Source: CAYZTD01 sp964638155 (GTDB lineage: Archaea; Thermoplasmatota; E2; DHVEG-1). Taken from it: a stretch of 64,000 bases of DNA. Below are positions 53,911 through 63,078 of the stretch, piece after piece. Position 1 is the first letter of the stretch, and each line of letters opens with the position of its first letter. Under the pieces are notes generated by a model, which had not been told where the DNA came from, made no database searches, and worked only from the letters and a program-made list of their open reading frames with translations. The translations under genes and the position numbers were made by a program. The stretch spans positions 1-64,000 of the forward strand of contig CAZWYI010000004.1 of NCBI GenBank assembly GCA_964638155.1, read 5' to 3'.

Positions 53911-54777
53911 ATGAAAAAAATATTGTTCGGAGCAATAATATCTGCATTTCTTTTGCTTTCAATGTCATTTCTGACACCAGTTCAAGTAAGAGCATATGAA
54001 ATGCAAAGCGCTGAAGAAATAAAAAGTAAGGCAGAAGAAATAACGCAAATAATGGAAAATGACAACAACATATTAGAGCTGATTGAATTACATGACAACG
54101 AAGATATTAGAAATATATTTATAGATGTAATAAACGCTGAATCTGATTCTGAAATTGATGAATTAGTAGATGATTATCTAGAGGAAATAGACAAAGATCA
54201 ACTAAAAGAATTAGATGCTAAATTAGATCAAGATTATGGCGAAGACTATAATAGCATTAAAACAAGCATGAATAATTTGTTTGATGATGAAGAAAAAACC
54301 AGTGGTAACTACAGAGTTAGATATCTGGATGGAAAAATAAGGGTTAAAAAATTAGATGAAGTTAAGACAAAAGAAAACTCTTTAGTTTTCACCGAAGAAG
54401 GAGATATAGTATTTCCAAATGGTTGGACACTCACTAAATCGATGTTGAGAAATCTAGCAGATTTTTTTTGTAGATTAATGCAAATTTTTGGCATTTTAGA
54501 ATTTTCCGGTGCTTGGATAATGTTTATTGGAGCTATGCTTCTTCCACATTTAGGACTTAATCTTGGTGGCCTTATCATTGAATTTGGTGCTTACTGGGGA
54601 ATGTTTTGGGGGATGTTAGCAATAGGTTCTGGAGTATTGTGTATGTTCTTTAATGCAATTGCAGAGCCAGAAGGCGAATCTAAAACAATTCAAAATAAAA
54701 AGGTTTTTTTATTAGAAGAATTAAGAATTAGCATAATAAATCTTATAAAAAGAGTTTTACAAGGTTTAACTTGTTAA
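53911..54777 (+). CDS. Exported protein with coiled region and C-terminal membrane spans
   Basis: A 288-residue protein of unknown family. A signal peptide (FGAIISAFLLLSMSFLTPVQ) precedes an acidic helical region (about 30-125) rich in Glu, Asp and Lys, probably coiled. Two or three hydrophobic spans follow (about 185-250; WIMFIGAMLLPHLGLNLGGL), then a basic amphipathic C terminus (ISIINLIKRVLQGL). It lacks the shared tail and any catalytic motif. Membership of the regulon, between two peptidase genes, suggests a role in the same surface function. Confidence 0.55.
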   Translation: MKKILFGAIISAFLLLSMSFLTPVQVRAYEMQSAEEIKSKAEEITQIMENDNNILELIELHDNEDIRNIFIDVINAESDSEIDELVDDYLEEIDKDQLKELDAKLDQDYGEDYNSIKTSMNNLFDDEEKTSGNYRVRYLDGKIRVKKLDEVKTKENSLVFTEEGDIVFPNGWTLTKSMLRNLADFFCRLMQIFGILEFSGAWIMFIGAMLLPHLGLNLGGLIIEFGAYWGMFWGMLAIGSGVLCMFFNAIAEPEGESKTIQNKKVFLLEELRISIINLIKRVLQGLTC

Positions 54778-54816
54778 TTTCTCTATTTTTTCTTTTTTAT
54801 TAATTTTTTTTCTTTA

Positions 54817-54848
54817 TGAGGACTATTGTACTATAAACTTTTTATATT
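54817..54848 (+). promoter_or_regulatory. Regulon element copy 11 (one mismatch) plus TATA box
   Basis: TGAGGACTATTGTACTATAA (54817-54836) differs from the consensus at one base, then ACTTTTTATA. It drives the C25-like gene at 54879, 62 bases from the element start, and probably the gene after it. Confidence 0.82.
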
Positions 54849-54878
54849 ATAAATATTAACATATATAAATAGGTAAAA

Positions 54879-57800
54879 ATGAAAATGGGGCAATTTAAAA
54901 CAAAAAAAGTATTTACAATCACAATAATATTTTTGCTAACTTTTTGCTATTTAAATACTGCATATGCAGAAAAAAATATCAATGGAATTGACAAAGGTCC
55001 ATCATACACATCTTTAGTACCCTTAAGAAAAACAACACTTGTAAATTATGATGATGAAAATATTTTAGATGATTATGCGTATCTAGCAGCAGTACCAACA
55101 TCTGTATTCAACGATAATAACAAACTATACTCAAATCCTTTATTATTCTACCAAGATACAGTAAAAAAACAAGATAACCTTGTTTTAGATTCAAGCTCTT
55201 CAATAAACTTTTTTATGGAAGATTGGGAAGAGGCATGCGGTGGAGAATTTGATGAAATTGTTGGAATAAATATAAAAGAAAACCAAATTAAAAAATGGGA
55301 TTCAAAAGAATATAAAATAATAGAAGAAAATAGTCCATACAAAATTGCAAACAAACTAGCATTATATGAATGGTCCTACTCTGATGATGCAGTAATATCT
55401 GTTATAAATAACATAAACCAGGATATAGAAAAAAAAGATATATCAGGAATAATTACAGATACTTTTCCAGCAAAAAACATAAAAAAACTTGAGACAATGA
55501 AAATAGATAGAACAAATTATTTAGAGCCACAGTTTCAAGAATTCAATGTTCCAAAAGGATACAGCCACATAAAAGCTGATGTTTGGTGGGATTATATAAT
55601 TGGAACAAAAGGAACAATGATTTCATCAGCAGATCCTTATGGTGACCCAGTTGTTCAACTATATTATAAAGATGATAACAAATGGATTCAATCAGAAACA
55701 TCATCCAATTCTGTACTTGGTCCACTTGGGCATAAATACAGTCAATCCCATGTGTATAATACTGGCAACTGGAAAATCGGTATAGTAGACATGCCAACAG
55801 AAGAAATAAAAAAACAAGGACAACCAATAAAATCACTATTTTCAAAAACACTTACCTACAAAGTAGATATCTCACTATATCCAGGAATAGAAAAAATAAA
55901 ATTACCAGAAGATCCAAAATATAATTGTAAAAACGCAGAATTTGTACTAGAATGGGATTCATCTGATGTAAACCTTGGTTTTTCTATAATAGGGCCAAAT
56001 GGTGAAGCAATCTTTACAGATGTAAAAGAAAGCAATAGTAATTCAAAAACAATAAAATTAGAAACACTACCAGAATGTCCAGATAAAAAGAACTATTCAA
56101 TTTCAGTATTTGCAACTAGTGATGTAAAAACACCGATTAAATACAATATTAAATATTCATGGGAAAGATATGATTCAAAAGAATTTTTAGACTCAATGAC
56201 TTCAGCTACAGAAGGAGCAGTTCTAGCTAGTACGTTAAACTCTCCACTTTTATATACATCTAAATCAAGTCTTTTAGAAGAAACTGTAGATGTATTATAT
56301 AGACTAGGTGTTGAAAATATTCATATTGTAGATATTGGAAATCATATTTCAAAATCTACATATAACAAACTTAAAGAAATAGCAAACATAAAATCAGATT
56401 ACAAAACAACGGAAAAAATCTATAATGCAATACAAAAAAAGACTGGTCAAAATGATGTAATTTTTACAACGGTTGACCCTTGGAGTTATTGGAATTACAA
56501 AGATTTAACAGTAGCTGGTGAAAAGAAAGGCGCCTTATTTTTAGGTCCAGCAGCATATATAGCTGCTCATCATGGATCAGCCCCATTTATTGTTGAAAAT
56601 GATGCGCGCCTTTCATCAGCAGCTATTTATCACAATGAATTTTGGAAAAGATTTTCAACCAATAGAGAGCATCACAACCCTTCTTCAGCAGAAATGATAA
56701 AAACAGGTGGACAAATCTATGAATTCTTAAGAGAAGTAGGGTTTGACAAAAACGGAAAAGAAACAATAATTACAGTTGCAGATCAATATGATATAGGTAT
56801 GACTTGGGATAGAATATTTCCAGGTGTAGCATACCCTGGAAGGTTTTCTGGATCGCCTGTCGATATATCTTACTCTATTTCAAGAAATATGTTTTATCCT
56901 ACATTGGTTTTTCAAAACCCCGCTCTAAAGGGATTAGTTGAACTTGTAAATGGAAGTAAAAGTATAAGAGAAAGTAACATTAGAAGGCCTACTTTAGTAA
57001 GCATTCTAAACACAAGAGAACCAATTATAGATATTAACATTAATATGTATAAAAAGACAAGAAAAGAGGCAGTTGAAGAATTTAGTTATCCTGTATTATG
57101 CTCATTTATTTCATATCAGCATAGATTCAATCAGAGAGCGGGTAACTATTATGGTGCAAAATATACTGGCGCTGATGGATTAACTCCAGGATTTGAAAAA
57201 ACAAATGAAATGATAGACCAGGGATCAATGGTAAAGCTTAATGGAGATTTAAGTAACACTTATCCAGATATGTCAGAATCCGAAATTGTTCCATTCTATT
57301 TAAAAAAGGGGGGATACTCATGTGTTTATTCCACAAACCTTGACTCGGTTATTGATAACCTCAACAATGGTGTTATTTTATGGGTTCACAGTTCCCATGG
57401 CTCAACAAAAGATGGTGGGACTTCATTATTTTGGAACCCTGAAGAAGGTTTTGAGGGGAGAGATTTCAAATCAGCAAAGATAGCTCTTTTCCATAAAAAA
57501 ATATTAGATTTAAAAGATACGGTTATTGGCTCTTTAATATACAGATATGTTTTCAACATAAGAAAGATTTTTGACAGTTTAGAACCTACTGCTAGTGCGT
57601 TTGATGAAAAAAACCCATGGAGAGGATATGAATGGTTTTATGGTTCAACTGAAGATCCTGATACAATGTCTGTTGATTTAGAAGGAACTGTTCCCTATAC
57701 TAGTTTTAAAATTCCATTTTTGAAATCATCCTCGATGGATTGGACTAGTAGTTATAAACCTATTAGAATTCTTTTAAACAAAATAATTCCGTTTGTTGAT

Positions 57801-58469
57801 CCATTTGATGTTGATAATCTAAAAGACGGAGTAGTAGGAAGCATTGCCTATTCAAAGTTTCAATATCAAAGATACAATGCATTAGAAATTGAAGAAAACT
57901 TAGATAACCTTCATTCTGCTGGTTTTGTTACAACAATGTGTAACACGGCAAATACATATCTTCATCTCATGCTTATTAGACATGGCACTGCTTTTCAGAT
58001 ACAAAATCCTTTTTCAACCTCTCAATATGGTGCTGTTTGGCAGCAATCTATTCCAAGAGATATTGCCCTAGGTGATACAATTGGAGAGGCTTACACAAAA
58101 GGTTTGAGTCATGTGGGTAACTTGTATTTAGGTGGTTCTAATGGCGATGGTTCAGAGCCTCAACTCTTTTGGGATAACTCACAGAATATTATCTGTTACG
58201 GAGATCCAAATTTAAGGATGTTTGTTCCAAGTCAGGATTACAGTAATGAAAATTACTGGACAGAAAGCGATGTAGAAATAAGGGAATATGGTAATGATTT
58301 TGATGTCTCTGGTCATACTCCTTTTGGTGCAAAAAATTATCCAAATGCAAGGCAACCTAAATCATTTATTGAAAAATACGCCGGAATCTTGATATTGACT
58401 TTATTTGTTATTATTGCAATGATTGCAATTTTATATTATAATAATAGGAGGAAGACAAATGGAAAATAA
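54879..58469 (+). CDS. Large cell-surface gingipain-like (C25-type) caspase-fold protein
   Basis: A 1196-residue exported protein with a signal peptide (VFTITIIFLLTFCYLNTAYA) and a single C-terminal span (AGILILTLFVIIAMIAILYY) plus basic end, so it is held in the membrane facing out. The N-terminal 400 residues look like beta-rich binding domains. The rest resembles the C25 gingipain fold: His840 in ILWVHSSHGSTKDGG, candidate Cys1021 in VTTMCNTAN, and a C25-like closing segment IGEAYTKG with ICYGDPNLRMF. The exact catalytic pair is inferred. ATG 54885 is an alternative start. It overlaps the next gene by 11 bases. Confidence 0.65.
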   Translation: MKMGQFKTKKVFTITIIFLLTFCYLNTAYAEKNINGIDKGPSYTSLVPLRKTTLVNYDDENILDDYAYLAAVPTSVFNDNNKLYSNPLLFYQDTVKKQDNLVLDSSSSINFFMEDWEEACGGEFDEIVGINIKENQIKKWDSKEYKIIEENSPYKIANKLALYEWSYSDDAVISVINNINQDIEKKDISGIITDTFPAKNIKKLETMKIDRTNYLEPQFQEFNVPKGYSHIKADVWWDYIIGTKGTMISSADPYGDPVVQLYYKDDNKWIQSETSSNSVLGPLGHKYSQSHVYNTGNWKIGIVDMPTEEIKKQGQPIKSLFSKTLTYKVDISLYPGIEKIKLPEDPKYNCKNAEFVLEWDSSDVNLGFSIIGPNGEAIFTDVKESNSNSKTIKLETLPECPDKKNYSISVFATSDVKTPIKYNIKYSWERYDSKEFLDSMTSATEGAVLASTLNSPLLYTSKSSLLEETVDVLYRLGVENIHIVDIGNHISKSTYNKLKEIANIKSDYKTTEKIYNAIQKKTGQNDVIFTTVDPWSYWNYKDLTVAGEKKGALFLGPAAYIAAHHGSAPFIVENDARLSSAAIYHNEFWKRFSTNREHHNPSSAEMIKTGGQIYEFLREVGFDKNGKETIITVADQYDIGMTWDRIFPGVAYPGRFSGSPVDISYSISRNMFYPTLVFQNPALKGLVELVNGSKSIRESNIRRPTLVSILNTREPIIDININMYKKTRKEAVEEFSYPVLCSFISYQHRFNQRAGNYYGAKYTGADGLTPGFEKTNEMIDQGSMVKLNGDLSNTYPDMSESEIVPFYLKKGGYSCVYSTNLDSVIDNLNNGVILWVHSSHGSTKDGGTSLFWNPEEGFEGRDFKSAKIALFHKKILDLKDTVIGSLIYRYVFNIRKIFDSLEPTASAFDEKNPWRGYEWFYGSTEDPDTMSVDLEGTVPYTSFKIPFLKSSSMDWTSSYKPIRILLNKIIPFVDPFDVDNLKDGVVGSIAYSKFQYQRYNALEIEENLDNLHSAGFVTTMCNTANTYLHLMLIRHGTAFQIQNPFSTSQYGAVWQQSIPRDIALGDTIGEAYTKGLSHVGNLYLGGSNGDGSEPQLFWDNSQNIICYGDPNLRMFVPSQDYSNENYWTESDVEIREYGNDFDVSGHTPFGAKNYPNARQPKSFIEKYAGILILTLFVIIAMIAILYYNNRRKTNGK

Positions 58470-59439
58470 GAAATTTGAAGTATTTTTTTGCATTGTTATT
58501 TTAATTGCTAGCTCTGTTTTTGTAAATTCTGTAAATGCAGTAGTAATTAAAAACGAAAATAACAAAGATATAGTAAATACTGAAGACAAAGAAAACGATA
58601 GGATGCTAGAAAATCAAATTAAAATTAAAAGTTTAGGTAACGAATCAAAGGAGTCACACTGGGAAACTGGTTTTTTAAAAGTTAGTACTAAAGGAAAAGG
58701 TCTTGCGGTGGTTGTCCCAATAAAACTGATAAACATAAATGCTCCAATAATTACCCCTCAGTATGATAGATTTTTTCCTTTTAGAATTGACAATTTTGCA
58801 ACCTTTTTTGTTTATAACGATGAAAATGCCACAACCATAATTGAGCAAAAAGGAAAAGAAACAATCTATATTAACGGTAGCCACTCAATTTTTATGGGTG
58901 TATTTAAGATACAGTTTCTACATCTTCTAAGGAAGTTTCTACACTATGGTGTTATCGATGGTTTTCAAAGATTTCAAAGTGGAAAGGAGGGTAAAGGCCC
59001 AATTGCCGGAATTATTTCAAATATGATAGATAATATTTTTGGAGGCCCAATAATTAACATTTCATCTGAAACATATGAGTTTTTAGATTATATAAAAGGC
59101 ACATTTCCAAGAACTAGTCCTGCTAAACCAATTCTTGATACACCTAATGCAATTAAATTTAGAGAAAAAATGTCAGATACATTTGGAAATGAAACTGCCG
59201 CATATATACTCTCTATGATTCGACTTTATGCTTTTATGTTTCCAACAGTAATGTTTTGGAATAGGAGAGCAGTAAGAACCTCTTTATTGCAATTTGAGCA
59301 AACTATGATGTGCCAAGGATACACTCCATTTGTTAGATGGACAAAAAGTCCAACTTTACAACCTTTCGTAAAAAAAATACAAGATCTAATTCCAGATATA
59401 ATACATGATGAGCCTGTAGATTTTAAAGACTATGATTAG
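58459..59439 (+). CDS. Secreted partner of the C25-like protein, unknown function
   Basis: A 326-residue exported protein. The ATG follows AGGAGG and lies inside the end of the C25-like gene, so the two are co-translated. A signal peptide (FEVFFCIVILIASSVFVNSV) is followed by an alpha/beta region with WETGFLKVSTKGKGLAVVVP and a helical C-terminal half (MIRLYAFMFPTVMFWNRRAV). No known family or active site is seen. Tight coupling suggests it works with, or protects against, the large peptidase-like protein. Confidence 0.55.
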   Translation: MENKKFEVFFCIVILIASSVFVNSVNAVVIKNENNKDIVNTEDKENDRMLENQIKIKSLGNESKESHWETGFLKVSTKGKGLAVVVPIKLININAPIITPQYDRFFPFRIDNFATFFVYNDENATTIIEQKGKETIYINGSHSIFMGVFKIQFLHLLRKFLHYGVIDGFQRFQSGKEGKGPIAGIISNMIDNIFGGPIINISSETYEFLDYIKGTFPRTSPAKPILDTPNAIKFREKMSDTFGNETAAYILSMIRLYAFMFPTVMFWNRRAVRTSLLQFEQTMMCQGYTPFVRWTKSPTLQPFVKKIQDLIPDIIHDEPVDFKDYD

Positions 59440-59444
59440 TGAAT

Positions 59445-59858
59445 TTACAGCTTATTTTTTGTTATTACCAGCTCTCCATGTTTTATACCCTTTAATGCCT
59501 TGATATTATCTGCTAAGTTCTGAATTTTTTTAGTTTTCCCCTTTAAAATTAGTACTTCTAAGCAATTATCATGGTCAACATGGATATGAGTTGTTGAGAG
59601 TATCTCCTCGGTGTGATCATGCTGTAGGTTTAGTAGTTTATCTGTTAAATTTCCTGTATGGTGATCATAGATCATTGTAAGTGTACCAATTAATTCACTT
59701 TCTGGGTCGAGTGATTTTTGATTGATTAAATCTTTTCTTATGAGATCTCTTATCGCTTCGCTTCTGTTTTCATAGCCTTGTTTTTTTATTTTTTTGTCAA
59801 ATTTTTTAATTAATTTTGGTTCGACGGATACTCCAAATCTAGTTATTTTTTCTGTCAT
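59445..59858 (-). CDS. nikR: Nickel-responsive regulator NikR
   Basis: A 137-residue ribbon-helix-helix protein. The DNA-binding arm is TRFGVSVEPKLIKKF with GYENRSEAIRDLI. The high-affinity nickel ligands are all present with the known spacing: His80, His91, His93 and Cys99 (ending STTHIHVDHDNCLEVLILKG). It should bind DNA when loaded with nickel. ATG 59858 is the family start; the message is probably leaderless, from a TATA-like AGTTTAAAT on the - strand (about 59891-59899). Divergent from the ABC transporter operon. Confidence 0.92.
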   Translation of the reverse strand: MTEKITRFGVSVEPKLIKKFDKKIKKQGYENRSEAIRDLIRKDLINQKSLDPESELIGTLTMIYDHHTGNLTDKLLNLQHDHTEEILSTTHIHVDHDNCLEVLILKGKTKKIQNLADNIKALKGIKHGELVITKNKL

Positions 59859-59859
59859 A

Positions 59860-59947
59860 GTAGCACGTTTAACAGTTAAACGTAGCACGAATTTAAACTT
59901 TTTGTTACCGAAAATCTTTTAATAATATTTATCATTCTGCGTGCTAC
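59860..59947. promoter_or_regulatory. Probable NikR operator region
   Basis: Half-site GTAGCACG occurs at 59860-59867 and 59882-59889, and inverted (CGTGCTAC) at 59940-59947. The first two surround the expected start of nikR transcription. The third lies just after the TATA-like AATATTTATC (59923-59932) of the transporter operon. Between the first two is a perfect 17-base palindrome CGTTTAACAGTTAAACG (59866-59882). Binding here would repress both directions. Confidence 0.65.
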
Positions 59948-59984
59948 GAAATAAAAAAAATTAACACTAAATGGAGAATAAATT

Positions 59985-60968
59985 ATGAAAAATAGAAAAA
60001 AAATTTTAGAACTGCTGATAATAACAACTCTAGTAATAACAATTATAGTTCCAACAAACGTTAGTTCTGAAGAACAAAATTCAGAAATAAAAATAGTATG
60101 TACAAACTCAATACTTGCAGATTTTACAGAAAACCTTGCACCAAATAATACAACTATAGATTATATCATGCCAGCAGGAGCATGTCCAGCACATTTTGAT
60201 ACAACACCAAGTGATATAGATAAAATCATAAACGCAGATATCATAATTTCACTTGGATGGGAGCCATGGCTAGAAAATCTCCTTAGTAAATCAGGAAACA
60301 CAGATTACAACGAGATAAAATGTGCAAAACTAGGAGAATGGAATATACCAACAGGCGCAATAAAATATGTTCAAAAAATAAGTGAAGGATTAAAAGAAAT
60401 ACTAACGGGATATAACTTAACCATTCAACAAAACACAGAGAATTATATTCAAAAAATAAATGAAACAGATGATAAACTAAAACAGGAAATAGAGGATAAG
60501 GGATTAAAAAACAGAGAAGTAGTCTGTATAGAATGGTATAAAGACTTTCTTACTTATTTTGGATTAAATGTTACCTATTACTATGGTTCACCAGAAGGAC
60601 TATCTCTCCAGGATGAAATAGATGTGATAAATGCAGTCTCAAAAGAAGATGTCGTTGCAATAATTGATAACCTACAAAGTGGAACCACATTCGGTGCAGA
60701 AGTAGCATCAAAAACTGGAAAAAGCCATATAATACTTTCAAATTTTCCAAATGCAGTACCAAACACAGAGACATATCTAAAGACAATAGAATACAATATA
60801 AACCAAACAATCAAAGGAATACAGACATATGATTACAAAAAAGGTGATATACAAAAATTAGAATCACAAATAGATAGTATTACCCTTCAAAGAAATGCAT
60901 CAATAGCAATTTCTTTAATACTAGCACTAATTGCAATAACTTTTTTTATTATGTTTAAAAGAAAATAA
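59985..60968 (+). CDS. ZnuA/TroA-like metal-binding protein, membrane-anchored
   Basis: A 327-residue cluster A-I substrate-binding protein of a metal ABC transporter. A signal peptide (LELLIITTLVITIIVPTNVS) precedes the binding domain; a C-terminal span (IAISLILALIAITFFIMF) anchors it outside the cell. The first metal-site His is kept (His70 in CPAHFDTTPSDID). The second and third family His positions (usual DPHxW and HxAxxY) appear as GEWNIP and CIEWYKDF, so the normal zinc/manganese site is absent. Under NikR control, nickel is the likely cargo. Confidence 0.75.
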   Translation: MKNRKKILELLIITTLVITIIVPTNVSSEEQNSEIKIVCTNSILADFTENLAPNNTTIDYIMPAGACPAHFDTTPSDIDKIINADIIISLGWEPWLENLLSKSGNTDYNEIKCAKLGEWNIPTGAIKYVQKISEGLKEILTGYNLTIQQNTENYIQKINETDDKLKQEIEDKGLKNREVVCIEWYKDFLTYFGLNVTYYYGSPEGLSLQDEIDVINAVSKEDVVAIIDNLQSGTTFGAEVASKTGKSHIILSNFPNAVPNTETYLKTIEYNINQTIKGIQTYDYKKGDIQKLESQIDSITLQRNASIAISLILALIAITFFIMFKRK

Positions 60969-60978
60969 GGCGGATATT

Positions 60979-61377
60979 ATGGATGAAAACCTAAAATTAA
61001 TTGAGAAATTTCATGGACACCTTGGACCATACGCAGTTATAGGATATAGAATGGGAAAAATCGCCTGTAAAAAACTAAATAATGATCCTTTCAAAAAAGA
61101 AGTAACTGTTATGACAGGAACTACACCACCAATATCATGCATAGTAGATGGAATACAACTCGGCTCAGGATGTACACTTGGAAAAGGAAACATAAAAATA
61201 GAATACAAAAAAATGCCAATAGCAATCTTTAAAGACAAAAATGGAAATCAGATAACAATCTCATTAAAAAAACAAATACAAAATGAAATAGATTCAACTG
61301 TTACAGAAGAAAACATAATAGAATACTCTGAAAAAACATATCAAAAAACAGATGAAGAACTATTTGAATTAAAATGA
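60979..61377 (+). CDS. FmdE-domain protein
   Basis: A 132-residue protein with the FmdE domain, found as subunit E of some formylmethanofuran dehydrogenases and as stand-alone metal-linked proteins. Visible features are FHGHLGPYAVIGYRMG (His12, His14), Cys54 and Cys65 (GSGCTLGKGNI). Encoded inside a metal transporter operon, it is more likely a metal-handling or sensing protein than part of methanogenesis; no fwd/fmd genes are seen. It overlaps the ATPase gene by 4 bases. Confidence 0.8.
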   Translation: MDENLKLIEKFHGHLGPYAVIGYRMGKIACKKLNNDPFKKEVTVMTGTTPPISCIVDGIQLGSGCTLGKGNIKIEYKKMPIAIFKDKNGNQITISLKKQIQNEIDSTVTEENIIEYSEKTYQKTDEELFELK

Positions 61378-62132
61378 ACAAAAAAAAGAATATAATAGAT
61401 TTAAAAGAAGTCTCTACAATTTATGAAGGAGAAAAAATACCAGTAATAAAAAACATAAATTTAGAAATTAAATCTGGAGAATTTATCTCAATAATAGGTC
61501 CAAATGGTGCAGGAAAAACAACACTTCTTGAGACAATGAATGGCCTTCTTGATTATAAAATTGGAGAAGGATACGTTTTTGGAAAAAAAATTTCAAAAAA
61601 CAAAACAACAATCAGAAAAAACACTGGCTATGTTATCCAAAACTTTGAAATGGATGCACTTGCACCATTTCTTTGTAAAGATATTGTAATGTCAGGTAGA
61701 TCTGGAAAAATAGGTCTATTTCGGTTTACTACAAAAAAAGACTGGGAAAAAGTATGGCATAGTATGAGTATGGTCGGAATGATAGATTTTGCCAAAAGAC
61801 CAATTGGTAAACTATCAGGTGGAGAATTTCAAAAAATACTACTTGCTAGAGCTATTGCTCAAGAACCAAAAATCCTACTTTTAGATGAGCCTTTTTCAAA
61901 TCTTGATTTGTCTTCCAGAAGACAAATGGAAATCCTTCTAAATAGAATACATGAAAAACAAAAGATTACAATTGTAATGGTCTCTCATGATTTAACAAAA
62001 GTACCTTCTAATTGTAACCGCATAATTGTTCTAGATAAAGGAAAAATTATAATGGATGACAAAAAAGACAAAATATTACAATCTGAAACAATTGATAAGA
62101 TTTTTAAAAAAGATAAAAAAGGAGGATACTAG
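61374..62132 (+). CDS. Metal ABC transporter ATP-binding protein
   Basis: A 252-residue ABC ATPase with Walker A GPNGAGKTT, Q-loop (YVIQNFEMD), signature LSGGEFQK, Walker B ILLLDEPF and switch His in VMVSHDLTK. It belongs to the ZnuC/MntB-like group by context: a ZnuA-like binding protein upstream and a ZnuB-like permease 5 bases downstream. Confidence 0.9.
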   Translation: MNKKKNIIDLKEVSTIYEGEKIPVIKNINLEIKSGEFISIIGPNGAGKTTLLETMNGLLDYKIGEGYVFGKKISKNKTTIRKNTGYVIQNFEMDALAPFLCKDIVMSGRSGKIGLFRFTTKKDWEKVWHSMSMVGMIDFAKRPIGKLSGGEFQKILLARAIAQEPKILLLDEPFSNLDLSSRRQMEILLNRIHEKQKITIVMVSHDLTKVPSNCNRIIVLDKGKIIMDDKKDKILQSETIDKIFKKDKKGGY

Positions 62133-62137
62133 TCGTT

Positions 62138-62968
62138 ATGGATATACCCTGGATCTTTCTAATCCCTTCGATACTTGGTGCGGTTCTCGCTGGTTTATCC
62201 TGCTCTATTATGGGAAATTTTGTAGTAAGAATGAATCTATCAAGTATTGGCTACTGTATGAGTCATGCTGCTTTTGCTGGAGCTGCTTTTGGTATTCTAT
62301 TTAGTATTGATCCAATGTTTACTGCAGTAATTTTTGCAATAATAACAGCCATGGTGCTTGGCCCTCTTGCTGAAAAAGCACGTCTTGAAAGTAACGTTGT
62401 AATTGGTTTTATGTTCTCATTTATGATAGCGCTTGCTTTTATTTTTCTTTATGCAAAACCAGGGGAGGCTGCAACTGGTAAAGCATTAAGTATTCTGTGG
62501 GGGAGCTTATATTCTGTTAGTTTTGATGATGTAATATTACTAGGTGTTCTTTCTTTTATACTGTTAATTTTTGTAACAGTTTTTTACAAAGAACTTTTAG
62601 CTGTAATGTTTAACCGTAAAATGGCAGAAGCTGCAGGAATAAACACTCGTATTTTTTATTTTGCTGTACTTTTTTTTACTGGTTTTGCAGTAGCTTTATC
62701 TCTAAAATTAGTTGGCGGAATCCTAGTATTTGCTCTAATAATAAATCCAACAAGCACGTCTTATCAATTCTTTTTTGATTTTAAAAAGATAATGATTTTT
62801 TCACCGATTTTCGGAATAATCAGTTGCCTTCTTGGTTTTTATTTCTCTATGGTTTTTCTCTTTCCAATAGGTGCATCAATTGTAATTGTTTCTTCACTAA
62901 TGTTTGCAATAGCAATTTTATTTTCTCCAAAACGAAAAAAAGGAAAAATTTTTGCTAGGAAAAAATAA
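62138..62968 (+). CDS. Metal ABC transporter permease (ZnuB-like)
   Basis: A 276-residue membrane protein with 7-8 spans, of the ABC-3 family. Typical features are SIGYCMSHAAFAGAAFG in the first third, KLVGGILVFALIINPTSTSY after the cytoplasmic coupling region, and the basic C terminus. It completes a binding protein-ATPase-permease set with the preceding genes. Confidence 0.9.
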   Translation: MDIPWIFLIPSILGAVLAGLSCSIMGNFVVRMNLSSIGYCMSHAAFAGAAFGILFSIDPMFTAVIFAIITAMVLGPLAEKARLESNVVIGFMFSFMIALAFIFLYAKPGEAATGKALSILWGSLYSVSFDDVILLGVLSFILLIFVTVFYKELLAVMFNRKMAEAAGINTRIFYFAVLFFTGFAVALSLKLVGGILVFALIINPTSTSYQFFFDFKKIMIFSPIFGIISCLLGFYFSMVFLFPIGASIVIVSSLMFAIAILFSPKRKKGKIFARKK

Positions 62969-63078
62969 TTTTTCTGAATGTTAGGAATAACAAATTTTTC
63001 AATATTATTTTTTTTACATTCTGGTTTATATTTTTTAGTTATTCATCTATTAGCTAGGTCGTTTAAAAAATATTATTG

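Noticed and set aside
36927..54836. The 20-base element as ends of mobile elements or integration sites
   Set aside because: All copies share one strand, sit at fixed distance from TATA boxes and start codons, and have no paired inverted ends or target duplications.
36927..54836. The element as a ribosome-binding site because of GAGG
   Set aside because: It lies upstream of the TATA box, 62-89 bases from the start codons, so it is not in the message.
60979..61377. Evidence for methanogenesis from the FmdE domain
   Set aside because: No other formylmethanofuran dehydrogenase or methanogenesis gene is present; stand-alone FmdE proteins occur with metal transport.
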